Shown here: positions 35,950-49,141 of the stretch, in pieces
How positions within the stretch are numbered: position 1 is the stretch's first letter
Layout: each line of letters starts with the position of its first letter
Source: Quercus robur
Lineage: Eukaryota > Streptophyta > Magnoliopsida > Fagales > Fagaceae
Direction: 5' to 3'
NCBI RefSeq assembly: GCF_932294415.1
Contig: NC_065537.1
Coordinates: forward strand, 63,068,290 to 63,132,289
Length of the DNA stretch: 64,000 nt
Translations under genes and position numbers: made by a program
The notes under the pieces: model-generated
Databases searched by the model: none
Seen by the model: the letters and a program-made list of their open reading frames with translations, nothing else
Told to the model about the DNA's origin: nothing

Positions 35950-38900
35950 GAGAAGAATGAAGGTTTGACTAGCTCTGAGCTTCTTTGATGAGGAAAAGGT
36001 TGAAACTTTTCAACTATATGATGATGTCTTGGTGGTTACCCTCCGGATAGGGGGGGTATAATGTGAAAAGAGTCTTGGTGGATCAAGGCAGTGGAGTACA
36101 GATCATGTACCCTGACCTGTATAAAGGGCTTAAGTTAAAGACTGAAGATTTGGTTAGCTATGATTCCTTTCTGGTGGGGTTTGATGGGAAGATAGTTATC
36201 CTAAGAGGCCAGATTAGACTCCCTGTTCAGGCAGGGTTGAAAGTCATAAAGGTAGATTTTATCGTGGTGGATACATATTCCCCCTATACTGCTATCATGG
36301 CAAGACCTTGGCTTCATGCCATGTAGGTTATTTCTTCAACCATGCATTTAAAAGTGAAGTATCCCTTAGGGGACTAGGTTGAGGAGCTGAATGGCAGTCA
36401 GGTTATGACTAGACAATGCTTAGTTGTGGCAATTAGACATTAGTCTAAGGGTGAATCCTTGGCCACCACTAAAAGGGCTTTATAGCAACCAAAGGAAACA
36501 GTAATGTCCTTAGACGCTGTGCCTGAAGGGGCGAGATACAAAGAGATGGAAAAGATCACTATTGATAATGATGATGATAAGTATTTTCAAGTAGGAGTTC
36601 AGCTGTCTACTCAAGAGAAGGAAGAGCTGGTCACTTTCCTTAAAAAGAACGTTGCTGTGTTTGCTTGGAATGCTTATGAAGTTCCCAGGGTGGATCCAAA
36701 TTTCATTTTTCATCATCTGAATGTTAACCCATCTGCCACCCCTAAGAAACAACCACTTAGGAACTCTTTTGAAGAACATTCTAATGCTAACAAAGAAGAG
36801 GTAGTGAAGCTTAAGTGCGTAGGGGCAATAAAAGAGGTCTTTTACCTAGAATGGTTGACCAACATGGTGGTGGTAAAAAAGAAGAATGGAAAATGGTGAG
36901 TGTGTGTAGATTTCATAGATCTAAACAAAGCTTGCCCTAAGGACCCCTTCCTAATACCTCGGATAAACCAGTTAGTGGATGCAACGGTTGGTCATCCTTG
37001 GATAAGCTTTTTGGATGCCTTTCAAGGATACCATCAAATACCATTAGCTCTGACTGACCAAGAGAAGACTGCTCTTGTAATGCCCACAAGGAATTATCAT
37101 TACAAGGTGATGCCATTTGGATTGAAGAGTGCTAGGTCTACTTACCAGAGGATAATAACTAGAATGTTTAAACCCCAGCTCGACAAGAACAATGAAGTCT
37201 ACATTGATGACATGGTAATGAAAAACAAGGTAGAGGCTGAGCATGTGAATGACTTCGGAAGTATTTTTGAGGTGTTGAGAAAGCATAAATTGTGCCTTAT
37301 GCTTCTAAATGTTCCTTTGGTGTCAGTTTAGGCAAGTTTTTGGGTTATATGGTCACCCACCGTGGGATTGAAGTTAACCTTGATCAGATTAAAACAATCA
37401 ATGGTTTACAACCTCCTTGGAATCCCAGAGAAGTCTAAAAGTTGACAAGAATGACTGCAGCCTTAAATAGATTTATCTCTTGATTCGCAGACAGATGTAG
37501 GCCATTCTTCCAACTTTTGCACAAGTGGAAAGGGTTTGAGTGGAATGAAGAATGTGCCCTAGCTTTTCAGTAGTTGAAGGATTACCTATCTCGGCCACCC
37601 ATTATGTCCAGACCAGAGGAAGAAGAAATTATTTTCGTCTACATTGCCATGGCTTCTCATACAGTTAGTTTGGTACTGGTGAGGGTAGAGAATGGAGTAC
37701 AGCGGCCAATCTATTATGTGAGTAAGTCACTACACAAAGCATAAGTTCGTTATTAACATTTAGAGAAAGTCATTTTGGCAGTGGTGTATGCTACATGAAA
37801 ACTCCTCCATTACTTTCAAGCTTATACAGTTGTGGTTTTGACTCAACTCCCTCTGCAGTCGTTGCTTTGAAAGGCTGATTTACAGGGAGAATTGCTAAGT
37901 TAGGGACAATCTTAGAGGTGTTTGATATAAAGTATATGCCTCGGACCTCCATTAGAAGGCAAGTCCTTGTAGATTTGGTGGCAGAATTTACCGAGTCTTC
38001 AATGGAAGTAGAGGATGAGGAACAGAGCTTAGGAGGAAAGCAAGTTCAAGTAATTTCTCCACAAGGGCCCTCACCCTGGAAGTTATATGTTAATGGTGTG
38101 GCAAATCAAAGGGGATCTGGAATGGGGCTGGTTATAGTGTCCCCAAACAGGATCACCATTGAGAAATCTTTAAGGTTAGGCTTCTTGGACACAAACAATG
38201 AAGCTGATTATAAGGCTTTACTTATAGGGATTGCTATGGTTCAGAACATGGGAAGAAAGGTTGTTGAAGTATTCTCGGACTCAAGGTTGATTGTAGGACA
38301 AGTAAAAGGAGAGTTGAAACCTAGGGATTTGAGAATGCAAGGGTTTTTGAATTAAGCTCGGCACTTGAAATCAAGTTTTAAATTTTTTACCATACAACAA
38401 ATCCCAAGAAGTAGGAATACACATGTTGATTCCTTGGAAACTTTGGCAACCTCTTTTGGATAAGATCTACCTCGGGTTATACTTGTTGAGGATCTGTATA
38501 AGCCCACTGAAGAGAAGAAGGAGAAGGTCCAAGTTCACCAGATCATGGTCGGACCTAGTTGGATGGACCCGCTGGTTTTATTTCTTAAGGAAGGTGTATT
38601 GCCTAATGAGAAGGGAGAGGCAGAAAAGATACGGAGGAAAGCTCCTTGTTTCTAGTTGTCTGAGGAGCAAAAGTTGTACAAACGTTCTTTCTCTAGATCG
38701 TACTTTCTTTGTGTTCATCCTGAGGCAGTGGAGCCACTTTTAGAAGAGTTGTGTGAGGGAATATGTGGAAGTCATATAGGGGATAGGTTGTTATCACATA
38801 GAGCCCTTACTCAAGAGTATTGGTGGTCAAATATGCAAAAAAAGGCACAAGAGTATGTAAAAAAGTGTGATCAATGCTAGAGATTTGCTCTGAACATTCA

Positions 38901-39790
38901 TCAACCTAGGGGCATACTCTATCCTCTTTCTAGTCCATGGCTATTTGCTCAGTGGGGCTTGGATATTGTAGGACCATTTCCTAAGGCTGTGGGAAATCGA
39001 AGATGGCTTTTGGTCAGAATTGATTAGTTCACAAAGTGGGTGGAGGTTGAGCCATTATCCAATATAAGGGACATAGATACAAAAAAGTTTGTTTGGAAAA
39101 ACATTGTTACTTGATTTAGGATTCCTCACACCCTCATCTCAGATAATAAGCTCCAGTTTGACAGTAAAACCTTCAGGAGATACTGCTATAAATTGGGCAT
39201 TAAGAACAGATATTCAACTCTAGCTTATCCATAAGTAAATGGGCAGGCTGAAGCCATTAACAAGGTCATAGTGAATGGGCTTAAGAAGAGGTTGGACGAA
39301 ACAAAAGGTAGATGGGTGGAAGAGCTACCAGATGTTCTTTGGACATATTAGACTACTCATCATTGGTCAATTGGGGAAACACTTTTTTCTATGACTTATG
39401 GGTCCGAAGCTGTGATCCCTTTAGAGACTGTGTTTCCAACACTGAGGACAAACTTGTTCACCCCAGACAACAATGATAAGTTATTGGAGAGAAGCCTAGA
39501 TTTGGTTGAAGAACGAAGAGAAGCCCCCATGGTTTAATCGACATATTATCAGTAGAAGCTTAAGCAGAAGTATGATACGAGTGTAAGGATGAGGCCGTTA
39601 GCACCAGGTGACTTAGTATTGAGAAAGGTTGTGGGTACTAGAAAGAACCCATCATAGGGAAGCTGTGGCCCAATTCGAAGGGGCCATACCACATCACCTC
39701 GGTAGCTGGTATAGGTGCTTACATTTTGGAAGACTTAGATGAAAATGTTATACCACACCTGTGAAATGTAAATAACCTACGAAGGTATTA
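35950..39790 (+). pseudogene. pol pseudogene (PR-RT-RH-second RH-INT)
   Basis: Protease: VLVDQGSGVQIMYPDLY at about 36070 (DQGS active-site variant of this lineage). Reverse transcriptase: FIDLNKACPKDPFLIPRI at 36910, VYIDDMVMKNK (the YxDD site) at 37200. First RNase H: RPIYYVSKSLHKA at 37700. Second RNase H: WKLYVNGVANQRGSGMGLV at 38080 with NNEADYKALL and FSDSRLIVGQ. Integrase: H/C zinc finger WWSNMQKKAQEYVKKCDQC to 38878, WGLDIVGPF at 38956, ISDNKLQFD at 39135, [11 protein letters not shown] at 39240. More than a dozen stops and frameshifts make it non-functional. Confidence 0.9.
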
Positions 39791-39844
39791 TTATTAATGA
39801 AGGCAGTCCTACCATTTTTTGTTTCTACTATTATATGTTCATCC

Positions 39845-40735
39845 TGTTTATCTAAGTATTAAACAAAATCTTAGTCATGCCTAGTTCCTTGAACCACATA
39901 CCTTAGGTAAATAAATACTTCCTGTTTGTCTAAGTGTTAAATAGAATCTCGGTCATGCCTGATTCCTCTGACCATATACCTTGGGTAAATTAATATTTTT
40001 AATCATCTATCTAAGTGTTAAACAGAACCTCAGTCATGCCTAGTTCCTCAAACTATATACCTATACCTTGGGTAAATTAATACTTTCAATTATTTATCTA
40101 AGGGTTAAACAGAACCTCGGTTATGTCTGGTTCCTTGAACCACATACCTTGGGCAAATTAATACTTTCAATTATTTATCTAAGTGTTAAATAGAACCTCG
40201 GTTATGCTTAGTTCCTCGGACCACATACCTTGGATAAATTAGCACTTTCAATCATTTATCTAAGTGTTAAACAAAACCTCGATCATGCCTGGATCCTTGA
40301 ACCACATACCTTGGGTAAATTAATACTTTCAATAATTTATCTAAGTGTTAAACAGAACCTTGGTTATGCCTGGTTCCTCGGATCACATACCTTGGGTAAA
40401 TTAATACTTTCAATTTTTTATCTAAGTGTTAAATAAAACCTCAGTTATGCCTAGTTCCTCGGACCACATACCTTAGGTAAGTTAATACTTTCAATTAATT
40501 TTCTAAGTGTTAAACAAAACCTCGATTAGGCCTAGTTCTTCGGACCACATACCTTGGATAAATTAATACTTTCAATCATTTATCTAAGTATTAAACAGAA
40601 CCCTAGTTATATATGGGTTCCTCGGACCTCATACATCGGGTAAATTAACACCTCCTATTCCTTTAAGTGTTAAGTGAAACTTTAGTCATATCTGGTTCCT
40701 CAGATTACATGCCTTGGATAAATTAATACTTCACA
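39845..40735 (+). repeat. 81-bp tandem repeat, about 11 copies, in the Tat-like 3' region
   Basis: Each unit reads CTAAGTGTTAAACAGAACCT, then C(G)GTTATGCCTGGTTCCTCGG, then ACCACATACCTTGGGTAAAT, then TAATACTTTCAAT. Unit starts (TAAGTGTTA) fall near 39853, 39931, 40012, 40099, 40180, 40261, 40342, 40423, 40504, 40584 and 40663, so the period is close to 81 bp. Tandem repeats in this place are known for Tat/Ogre elements and can seed satellites. Confidence 0.92.
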
Positions 40736-41157
40736 TTTATTTAAATTTACGAATGGAGCCTTAAATCACACGTAATCTTTTGAGCTAAATGTCTCAGGTA
40801 CATAAATTCTATTTCTAAGGTAAGTTGTAAATTGTCAATGGCTTGGAGGTTAATTTATTAGATTACGAGTCGCATGGGAGTTGAATTGTTAGATTACTAA
40901 TTGCATAGATATATGTCAAGATTAAAGGCAATGTTATGCTTTGACTGGAAGAAGTTATAATTTGTGTTTACAGCAGTTAAACCATGTTCAACAATAGGAT
41001 AACATTTTGTTTAACATAAACACGTTGAAAATACAAAGAAACTTAGCACTTTTCATTAGATAAAGCCTTGAAATGGCAAAGAGAGCACATGTTAAAAAAA
41101 AAATAATAATAATTGAAGGAATACTTTAAAAAAAAGCAACAAAATATAAGCAAAATC

Positions 41158-44100
41158 CTAGGTAGTCTTGGGAGGAGGAGGGTTGGCTTTTGTCGTAGTC
41201 TGGGAAGAAGCCTCGGGCACTGTTGCTTGAGTTGCACCCTTGCTTTTAGGATCCTCCTTGGTAGTGAAGAGGAGTGAGGCAAGTACAAGTACCTGGCCCT
41301 GGGACGCTCCCTTCTCCTTGGAGGAGTCCTTGGGTGCAGGTGGGAGCTTGGCTGGCTTAGGAGCTTTCTCTTTGGTTGGCTCCTTATCTTTGTTCATAGC
41401 GCTTGCTTGGTCAGCCTCTTTGGAAGGGATAATTGGGGCTAGAAGAGCACTAGCAGGGGCAACTTAACTGGACACAAGTGCTTTGGGAGCAACTTTAGCT
41501 CGGGAGCTAGAGGGGCCTGCCACATGATAGGCAATGGGGATGAAAGACATTTTCTGCCCTCCTTAGTGTTGAAGAAGGATCCACCCTAGCTTGGTTCAGT
41601 GCTTCGTTCCACACCTGGAGGTAGTAGCCTCTATAGACTCCAGTGACCTGAATCCTAAGGTTTTTCTCAGTTTCCTTCACCCCAGTATCAATTCCATCCT
41701 GCTTGGCTTTGGCTGTAGCCTCTTCTGCCTTCTCCAATTTCTTCTTCAGAGCATTTATCTACTCTTTAGCAATGGTCAGCTAATCCCTAACCCTGCGCAA
41801 GTGTTGGCGTTGATCCTCTGCTTGCCTCTCAGCCCCAACTAGAGCTGCTTTCGCACTCTTCTTGTCCATATTTGCCTTAGTCAGTTTGACATTAAGGTCC
41901 TTAATCCTCTGCTCAGCCACAGTGAATGCCTCAACGGTAGCTACGCACCGTACTTCCTTCTCCTTCATTTGTTTATGGGTATTATCTACCCACTCCTTTG
42001 GGATATGCATTGTTTGGATCACCTTCAAAAAGGAAAAGAGAGAAGTTATGATAAATTCTCTAAGAGCGAGAATAGCATGAATACTTAGTAAAAGTAATTA
42101 AAAAAAAATTACCATAGCCAAATCCCTTTTTAGGGTTAGAAATACTTCATGTTTCTTTAATGTCCTCAAGTCAGCCATATCTTGAGGCAATAGTTGTGGC
42201 TGCTCCAAGGCATTAGCCACATAGCTTGTCTTCCCTTTCTGGAAGTCTTTAATGGAAGAGTCTAGGAGAAGAGGAGTTCTATCCAATTCTAAGGGAGGGT
42301 TCCAGATTTGGACCCTAGGGCAGTGATCAGGCACCCTTTCCATGATCGCCCCCTCGCCTGAGGACTTCTTTTGTGTCCCTTTAGTTATTTTGGCCCATTT
42401 ATGGGGCTCAAGATCTTTAGAGGGGATGACTTCTCCTTCCTCAACCACATCTTTACCCTTCCTGTCCAATTTCCTTTTCTTGTCTACGGGCTTAGACAAA
42501 GAAGTATGGATGGGGAGGGGAATTAGAGGTCAGGTCTGGATGACTACCTTGGGGACTGACCCTCCTGCACGAGATTCAAGAAGCTCAAGCCAGTTGGTCT
42601 TTGGCTTCCTCTATAGCATTATTACATCAGGGACGTTGGAAGATTCTTGAGCACTACTGACTTTAGTAGGGGAAAGGTGGCTGAATGTTGCACCTGGAGA
42701 TTCTGGGGATCGAGGCTGGTTAAAGGCTTTAAAGTCCTCGTCGGAATCCAAAACTTCAACTACCTTGACTAATTCTTCAAGAGCCAAGCGTGAGGAGGTT
42801 GACTCTTCCTCAGCACAATGCTAAGTAGGTAACTCAACCTAATGGGTACCTTCAGAGGGGGGGGGGGGGCGAGTAAGGAATCCTAGAACGACGATGTTTA
42901 TTTGGTGTAGCTAGGGATCCTTCACTTTTATCACGTGCATAGGAGCTTGGAAGGTAGTAGAGATGGGCTTGTATCCAAGAATGAGGTGAATTGCTCGTAG
43001 TTGCCCATTGGTATGGATGAAGATCTCGGACTGGAGTATTCTTGTCAGGTTGGGCTCGTTGACAAGATTGAGGTTGGGGGCGGGTGTTAAAGTGCTAATC
43101 TGCAAAAATTTCAAAAATGAAAGTGTCATTAGAGTGGGAATTAACGTTGAATAAAGAAAAATAAACTTACGAACTACAAAGAGAGGAATAAGAAATTGTT
43201 AGTGACAAATGGGCAATGTTAGAACAGTAAGCCTAAACCTAAGGACTCCACCTGGTGTCCCCTCTCTTGTTGGACACCTCTCTTGTTGGGCAATGAAGTC
43301 CATCATGCCATTCCCCCGAGACAATTAGGAAGTCTTAGTCCATACCTTTGTTAGTATCGGGGAGGCATGATGTCACACCCCAAACCTCAAAGGGTCTAAA
43401 GCATGAGAAAGACATCTCAAAGTACCTATAGATTTTTTTCTTTCTTTCCTTTTTGACAATCCAATCCACCAAAAATTATATCAAGTACTAATATCAAGAA
43501 TTATCATAAAAATTCCATTGAATATACTCTCAAAGTAAGTCAGAGCTCTAAGCAATAATTACAAAGACCATTGGCCACAAAAGAATAGAGGTCATAATAA
43601 TTAATTACATATCATCAACTTGTCCCATTAGTGGGAATAAAGTCTCAACCACTATAATACACAAAAGAATGAGTCAAGCCTACTCTAAGATGTACAACAT
43701 CTAATATCTCCATTATAAAAGTTTATCCTCCATCAGTAGTTAGTCTAACTACCATTAACCACCAAAAAGCTGTCTCAAAGATTGTTGCTTACTCTGAAAA
43801 GTTTATAAAATAATAGAATGAGACAGAGCCCAGTAAGTAGCATAATTAATGGGGGTGGGGGAAATGCAAGTTTCATCTTCAATAATAATAAAATGGCAAA
43901 AATGATTTAATAATGAAACACAAAGTTTCTCAAAGTAAATACATTGAAACCATACATTATAATCTGTGAGTATCAACAACATAATTTCCAAAGCCATAAT
44001 ATCTAGCATAAGATAAATTATCACAAATATACCATACTATCACATAGACCGGTCAGGGGATCCACCCATTCACAACTGGTATGATATTGTCCTCTCTGGT

Positions 44101-46214
44101 ATGTAGACTCTTGGCCCCATGGACAGCAGCCTCACCCATACTCTCAAGGTTTTTCTCTCCCCCCATGGGCAGCAGAAAGAGTGCGTCAAATAGGACCTCT
44201 CTTGCATGTAGTCTCTTGGCCCCATGGGCAACAACCTCATCCACACAGAATTAAGAAACCTCTTCCCCCCATGGACAGCAGGGAAGAATGCGTCATCCAA
44301 AGTGAAAGGGCACTGACCTGGATTTGATTCTGTTGTCACAAAGACTATTAAAACCAAATCGGGTGATCATCGAGAAATCACATATGACATGGTGTTAAAA
44401 CCACATAAACTCACAAGTTACATTACTTTGAAACACATAGTTCATATCAAGGTAGTTTCATAAAAACCTTAAAAAAACTAACTTCCACAAGGTTTGTAAG
44501 ATTTTCAACTTCATTCTTGTCAAAAGATTTTCTAACAATTTCCCACATAACAAGACAAGATAAGCATCTTTAAATTTTCTAATATACCATAACGTTCAAG
44601 ATTTCCTTATCAAAGATTAAATAAAAGATGCTCATTTTTTTCTATATCAACAATTCATGCATTTCCCCAAATGCAATACCAAATATGATGCATTTTCATA
44701 TATAATCATATATAATAGGGTCACAACACAATACTTTCAAGAAATCCATATATAATTTTCCAAAATGTGTTTGACCCCAAAAACAACATTTATAAAACAT
44801 GGTTATTTTCCAAAAATCCCATTAAAAAGCTACTTACCTCGCAACGCAAAATCCCTAATTCTCAAAGCTCCAAGGAGATTAACTAGAACCTATACAATAT
44901 CAAGTAAACCTATCACAATAAGTATAGAGTTTGAAATTGCATCTAGCCACAATTTAGGAATTGCCAAATAATCACTTAATTAGGCAAGCCTAGCATCTAA
45001 CCTCATCAATAATAATATATTCCACTTCCATAGTTTCTCAACAAATTAATCCACAAGGCATAAACTCCAATTATAAAGTTAACCCATTTAATATCATCTC
45101 CAACATTATGTCTAGCTTCCATAAAATTTGCACCACATCATTAAGAGACCCATGAAAGCAAAATCAATATATTCTCCAAGACAAGAAATTTAGAACTTCA
45201 ACTAACTCCAAATAAACCCAATGGCAATGGAAAAATTAAATTTACCAACCATCACATATTATAACTTAAAACCCCCTAAGTTTTCCACCATACATAAACC
45301 TTAAGTAGTCATCAATAGCACAAAATATGTACCCACACATCAAATAATTCCATTAATACTAAACCCATACATAAAAACACATAAATATCACTTCCAATGC
45401 TCATTAATCACATGGGTGTCATTGTTAAAACTTAGATAAAAATAACCTCAAAACAAACGTGCAAAACTCACCAAAATGGTGAGAAATTTTTACCTCAAAA
45501 AAAGGATGTGAAGGTATTTATGGGTTCCCAAGAATTTTCCGGTGATTTTGCCGAAAAAATGATGGTGGAAATGGTGATATGGAGGTGCCGGCAAGAGAGT
45601 TTAAAGGAGTGAAGAGAAGCTGCTAGAGGGGGAAATAAAAAATAAGAAAAAGAAGGAAATGAGAAGAAAGGAGCCGGTCAAAGAGATAAGGGAGAATTGA
45701 AAAAGGAGTGGTGGGTAGTGTGGTTAGGTGGGGCTTGGCACGTGGGAAACCAAAACTCTGACCTTACATTTTTTTTTTTTTTTTAACTGACGGGACATTA
45801 CACATGATATGAGCCTAACTTCGGGGACCCTAGTTTGAGGTAGTATCCCTAACTTTTAAGGTGTTGACAATTATACATCCAATTAACATCATGATGGGTG
45901 AGGTTTACACCTATCTTCTCGTTAAGGGCGTTTACACTACCTAATATCCTAAACATGTTTGGGGCACACTAGGTCAGGCAAAGTCTGTGAGCAATCAAAA
46001 AACCCCTAGTTACTCTACCCATAGGGATCCTCATCCCTCTCTCTATGAAGGCAATCATGGGGATTACTACCTCCCCTTTTGATCTCATAGCATGCCATTC
46101 CTCTTAAAGGCAGTGCCAGATCGAAACCTTAGTTGGTATGTTGTAATGGGTTTTAAAGTTCTTTATGCCCTCTGAGGTGTCTATCAAATCAGCAAATCTA
46201 CCCATTTGAGACAT
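41158..46214 (-). pseudogene. Antisense gene of the Tat-like element, interrupted by a solo LTR
   Basis: Running opposite to pol, the pieces from the 5' side are: MGRFADLIDTSEGIKNFK (about 46200), EEWHAMRSKGEVVIPM, ALNEKIGVNLTHHDVNWMY, PEVRLIS, [solo LTR 45802-43371], CLPDTNKGMD, NGQLRAIHLILGYKP (about 43010), a basic region (KPVDKKRKLDRKGKDVVEE, about 42490), an intron with GT-AG ends (42112-42023), then coiled-coil sequence and VTGVYRGYYLQVWNEALNQA (about 41610). The last part is rich in Lys, Pro and Ala. Stops (such as after IWHCL) and frame changes show it is dead. An antisense gene between pol and the 3' LTR is known from some Tat-lineage elements such as maize Grande; function unknown. 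Similar proteins are frequent in tree genomes, from memory. Confidence 0.75.
43371..45802. mobile_element. Nested solo LTR, 2.4 kb
   Basis: TGTCACACCCCAAACCTC at the start and GGGACATTACA at the end give TG...CA ends, flanked by a perfect 5-bp duplication CATGA (43366-43370 and 45803-45807). No PBS, gag or pol is inside. On the minus strand it starts TGTAATGTCCCGTCAGTT, a start familiar from long gypsy LTRs. Internal duplications of CATGGGCAGCAG-type text lie at 44070-44290. It splits a coding exon of the antisense gene. Confidence 0.88.
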
Positions 46215-46669
46215 GAATTGGGGGGGAGGGGGGTGTATTAGAAGAATAAAGTGTAAATTAGGGGGTTGAGGAAGAAAAGGTCCTAGAAATAAGAAGGTAA
46301 GCTAAAGGTTACTTACGAAGGTATGGAAGGGCACCTCGGACTGATTCTTGAGAGTTGAAGGTTCAAAAAGTTGGACATTTGGGTTCTTCAAGCAACTTAT
46401 ATAGGGGTAGGATAAGTAAGCGGGAGAGTTCTTGCTCAAATCCCCACAACAAATCTCCACCATAAGATCTTCATCACACTGTAGAACATAGGGGACAAGA
46501 CAATGCAATACTAAGTGGTCCCGGATGCCGAAAAGTCGAGAGCATGCTCATTTACAGGCAAAAAGACAACAACACATGAAGAAACAAAGTAAGCATGGGA
46601 GGTATGCTTGCCTAAAATCAAAATCCCACTTTTCTCAAGGAGAGAAAGAGTAGGATTTTAAGGGGTTAT

Positions 46670-47475
46670 TGTAGGAATGAAGGGTCCAGATAAGGATTTT
46701 GGGTTGTGGGCCGCGCTTAAGGACGTTAAACAGCTTGGGGCCATATAAATACTAGCGAAGACAGATAGATTATTGGGCGGAGGAAGAGGTCAGGTCACAA
46801 TGAACAGGTGATGTCGTCCGAGGAGCGATCCCTCCTCAGCCAACAGAGTGGAGACCTAAAGTTCAACCACCCAACAAGTACTAGACAATGGGCAACTGTG
46901 CTTGGGAGGATAAGCTTTAGAAAGAGATGAGTCAATAGAGAATTAAGAAATATCTGGGAAAAAAGCTGTTACCCTTGCATTGAATACTCTACATCAAACC
47001 CTCTAGCTGCATTAAGGTGGAAGTGAAACCTGAACAGTAACTTTCAGCCTTACAGCTACCTACAAAGACTTTAGGAAGGTGTTGATGGGATAAGTATCAA
47101 GGAGATTAGCAATCTGATTTATATATGGAGGGCTGAGATGAAAAAGGGGAAGGGAATATAAAAGGGAAGAACTCCCTTACAGGGGGGAGGATTATAAGAA
47201 CGAGAGAAAAACAACAATGTAACCAAGAACTTAAATATTTGTATAAGTTTAAGAGAAGAATATAAGAATATACCATCCTTAGACCTGACCGAGGAGCAAT
47301 TTTCCTTTTCAAACTATTTGTTTTGCTCATTCAAATATTAACTAGCCTATTGTGATAAACATCCTAACTCATTGAACGTTCACTAATAGGCCTACTCTTT
47401 AACAAATTCATTGTTTTGGCCTCATTGGGCCATTGTCTAAACCATTCAGGCCCTGGATCAAATCAGGTCCTTACA
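46670..47475 (+). repeat. 3' LTR of the Tat-like element
   Basis: TGTAGGAATGAAGGGTCCAG to CAGGTCCTTACA, collinear with 33624-34427. It is preceded by the purine-rich TTTTAAGGGGTTAT. Confidence 0.92.
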
Positions 47476-48224
47476 TTGATAATTCAAAGAGCTATGAATA
47501 TTTTTTTCCCACTTTAAAGATTCTTTTTTCCCTAATCATATATTCTTTCATCTATTGGTTCTTCTTCTTCTTCTTCCTCTTTTTCTTCCTCTTCTTCTTG
47601 GCCCAAGCCAAGTAAAGAATTAGCCAAAGGCCAAGTAGACCTATTTGAGTGGAGTTATGTGAAACCCTAGGGCAGAGCCACTGACAACACCTCCTTGTCC
47701 CTCTTTGTCTCTTGCTATCCTTCTCCCTCTCAATCTCTCTTTCTCCCTCTAAGTCTCTCACATATCGTGTTAGGCTAGGGATTTTCTTGTTCTTTTGATG
47801 AGGCAGGTGGGGTAAATGGGTTATTTTAATTTACGGGTTTCTTTTTAGTTGATGTTTCTTTCTTAAGTTATGAAATAAATAATAAAATAAATATTAAATA
47901 TTAAATTATAGCCAAAATGATGTTGTTTTGGGTAGGTTAACAACATATATGGATGGTGACTTAATGGAGGACTCAATTGAGGAGATTTGAAACTTAGATA
48001 ACTGAAATGACAAAATGCAAACTTAGAGGAATGGAATAAAAAGTTATGAAACATAGAAGGCGGCTTTTGCATTTTAGCCTTCTTATTGATAATTTTTCAA
48101 AATGGCTTCAATGCCTTAATAGTGGATTAGGAGCATAGGAAAATTTGTTGTTTTTTGAAAATGGTTCAACCATGGGATGAAATTAGTTTTTCAACTCACA
48201 ATTTCATGATATTGTGTTTTTTTT
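47476..48224. other. Noncoding; pyrimidine-rich tract
   Basis: A TTC/CTT-rich stretch lies at 47556-47600 and a CT-rich stretch at 47690-47760. The first bases may continue the LTR interrupted at 33623. No gene; lysine- or serine-rich frames here are products of the simple sequence. Confidence 0.4.
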
Positions 48225-48402
48225 TTTAAAAGCAAAAAAGGTGCTCACAATCATGATCATTGCCCCGCAATGCATTATAGCATGGGACTACTTGGGCACT
48301 AGTAGGGTTTACCACTACTTGAACCTACAATTTTCGAATTTGTAGGTGTGATGGGTCACAAAAACTTCTTATCACTAGGCCAACTCCCAGGTGATCTTAA
48401 CA
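48225..48402 (-). mobile_element. SINE-like remnant, minus strand
   Basis: On the minus strand, GAGTTGGCCTAGTGATAAGA resembles an RNA polymerase III box A and GTAGGTTCAAGTAGTGG a box B; the end is A-rich (T-run at 48218-48227 on plus). It belongs to a different SINE family from 15558 and 54822. No target duplication confirmed. Confidence 0.5.
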
Positions 48403-48758
48403 TTCTATTAGCTGGGTAGATGATTTTGTGTGACTCGAATGAAATCAACATTTCAACTCAAGATTTCATGATATCATTAGTTGAACTATTGGTTTAATTA
48501 AAGAACAATATATTTAGTGATTAAAAATTTTAGCAATAAAACATGTTTTGTTGTGATGGGTGACAAATGTATTATTACTAATAAGTGAAAGTAGTGTCAC
48601 TTTAAATAAAAATTTAACACCTTAATAAGTTATGAAAATGATTACATTAAAAATAAGTTATGAAAAAAGATAATAAATTTTTATATTCATTGTTGCTCTC
48701 AAATAAAGTTGTGATTACAATTCACGATTTACTAGCACCAACTTTAACTTTCAAATCT

Positions 48759-48842
48759 ACACACACACACACACACACACACATTAATAGTCAAAGTATC
48801 CAATTAGATTTTAATTGAAAAAACACACACACACACACACAT
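48759..48842. repeat. Two (AC)n microsatellites in a duplicated unit
   Basis: (AC)n at 48759-48783 and 48823-48842, each followed by ATTAATAGTCAAAGT and then CCAATTAGATTTTAATTG, so the whole unit of about 60 bp is duplicated. Confidence 0.88.
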
Positions 48843-49103
48843 TAATAGTCAAAGTTTAGAGAAAATCCAATTAGATTTTAATTGAATTTTTCAATTTTGT
48901 CTCATGTTTTTCATTTAATTTTTTTTTTCAAGTGAATTATTGAGTGTAAAAATCAAAAAGTCCAAATCCAATTAGATTCTAAATTGAATATTAATTGAAG
49001 TTCAATTTTCCCCCACACGTCCATTTATTTTTTTAATTTTTATGACAACTAAATTATTGGGTGAAAAATACCAAAAAGTCTAAATCCAATTAAATTCTAA
49101 ATC

Positions 49104-49141
<38 letters not shown>

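Larger units (their letters stand above)
33624..47475 (+). mobile_element. Tat-like Ty3/gypsy retrotransposon, old and inactive
   Basis: It is bounded by two LTRs of 804 and 806 bp in the same orientation that differ at many positions (roughly 15 percent by eye), so the insertion is old. Order inside: PBS, gag, protease, reverse transcriptase, RNase H, a second RNase H, integrase, an 81-bp tandem array, an antisense gene with a nested solo LTR, polypurine tract (about 46655-46669, TTTTAAGGGGTTAT). A second RNase H, 3' tandem repeats and a long noncoding 3' part are hallmarks of the Tat lineage (Ogre, Grande, Retand). Flanks GTAAT and TTGAT do not give a clean target duplication. Without the nested LTR it is about 11.4 kb. 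Confidence 0.88.

Noticed and set aside
44053..44357. Minus-strand frames with repeated text in the nested LTR
   Set aside because: They follow a duplicated noncoding block of the solo LTR and match no domain.
47552..47761. Lys/Arg-rich minus-strand frame
   Set aside because: Produced by a TTC/CTT simple repeat; no conserved sequence.
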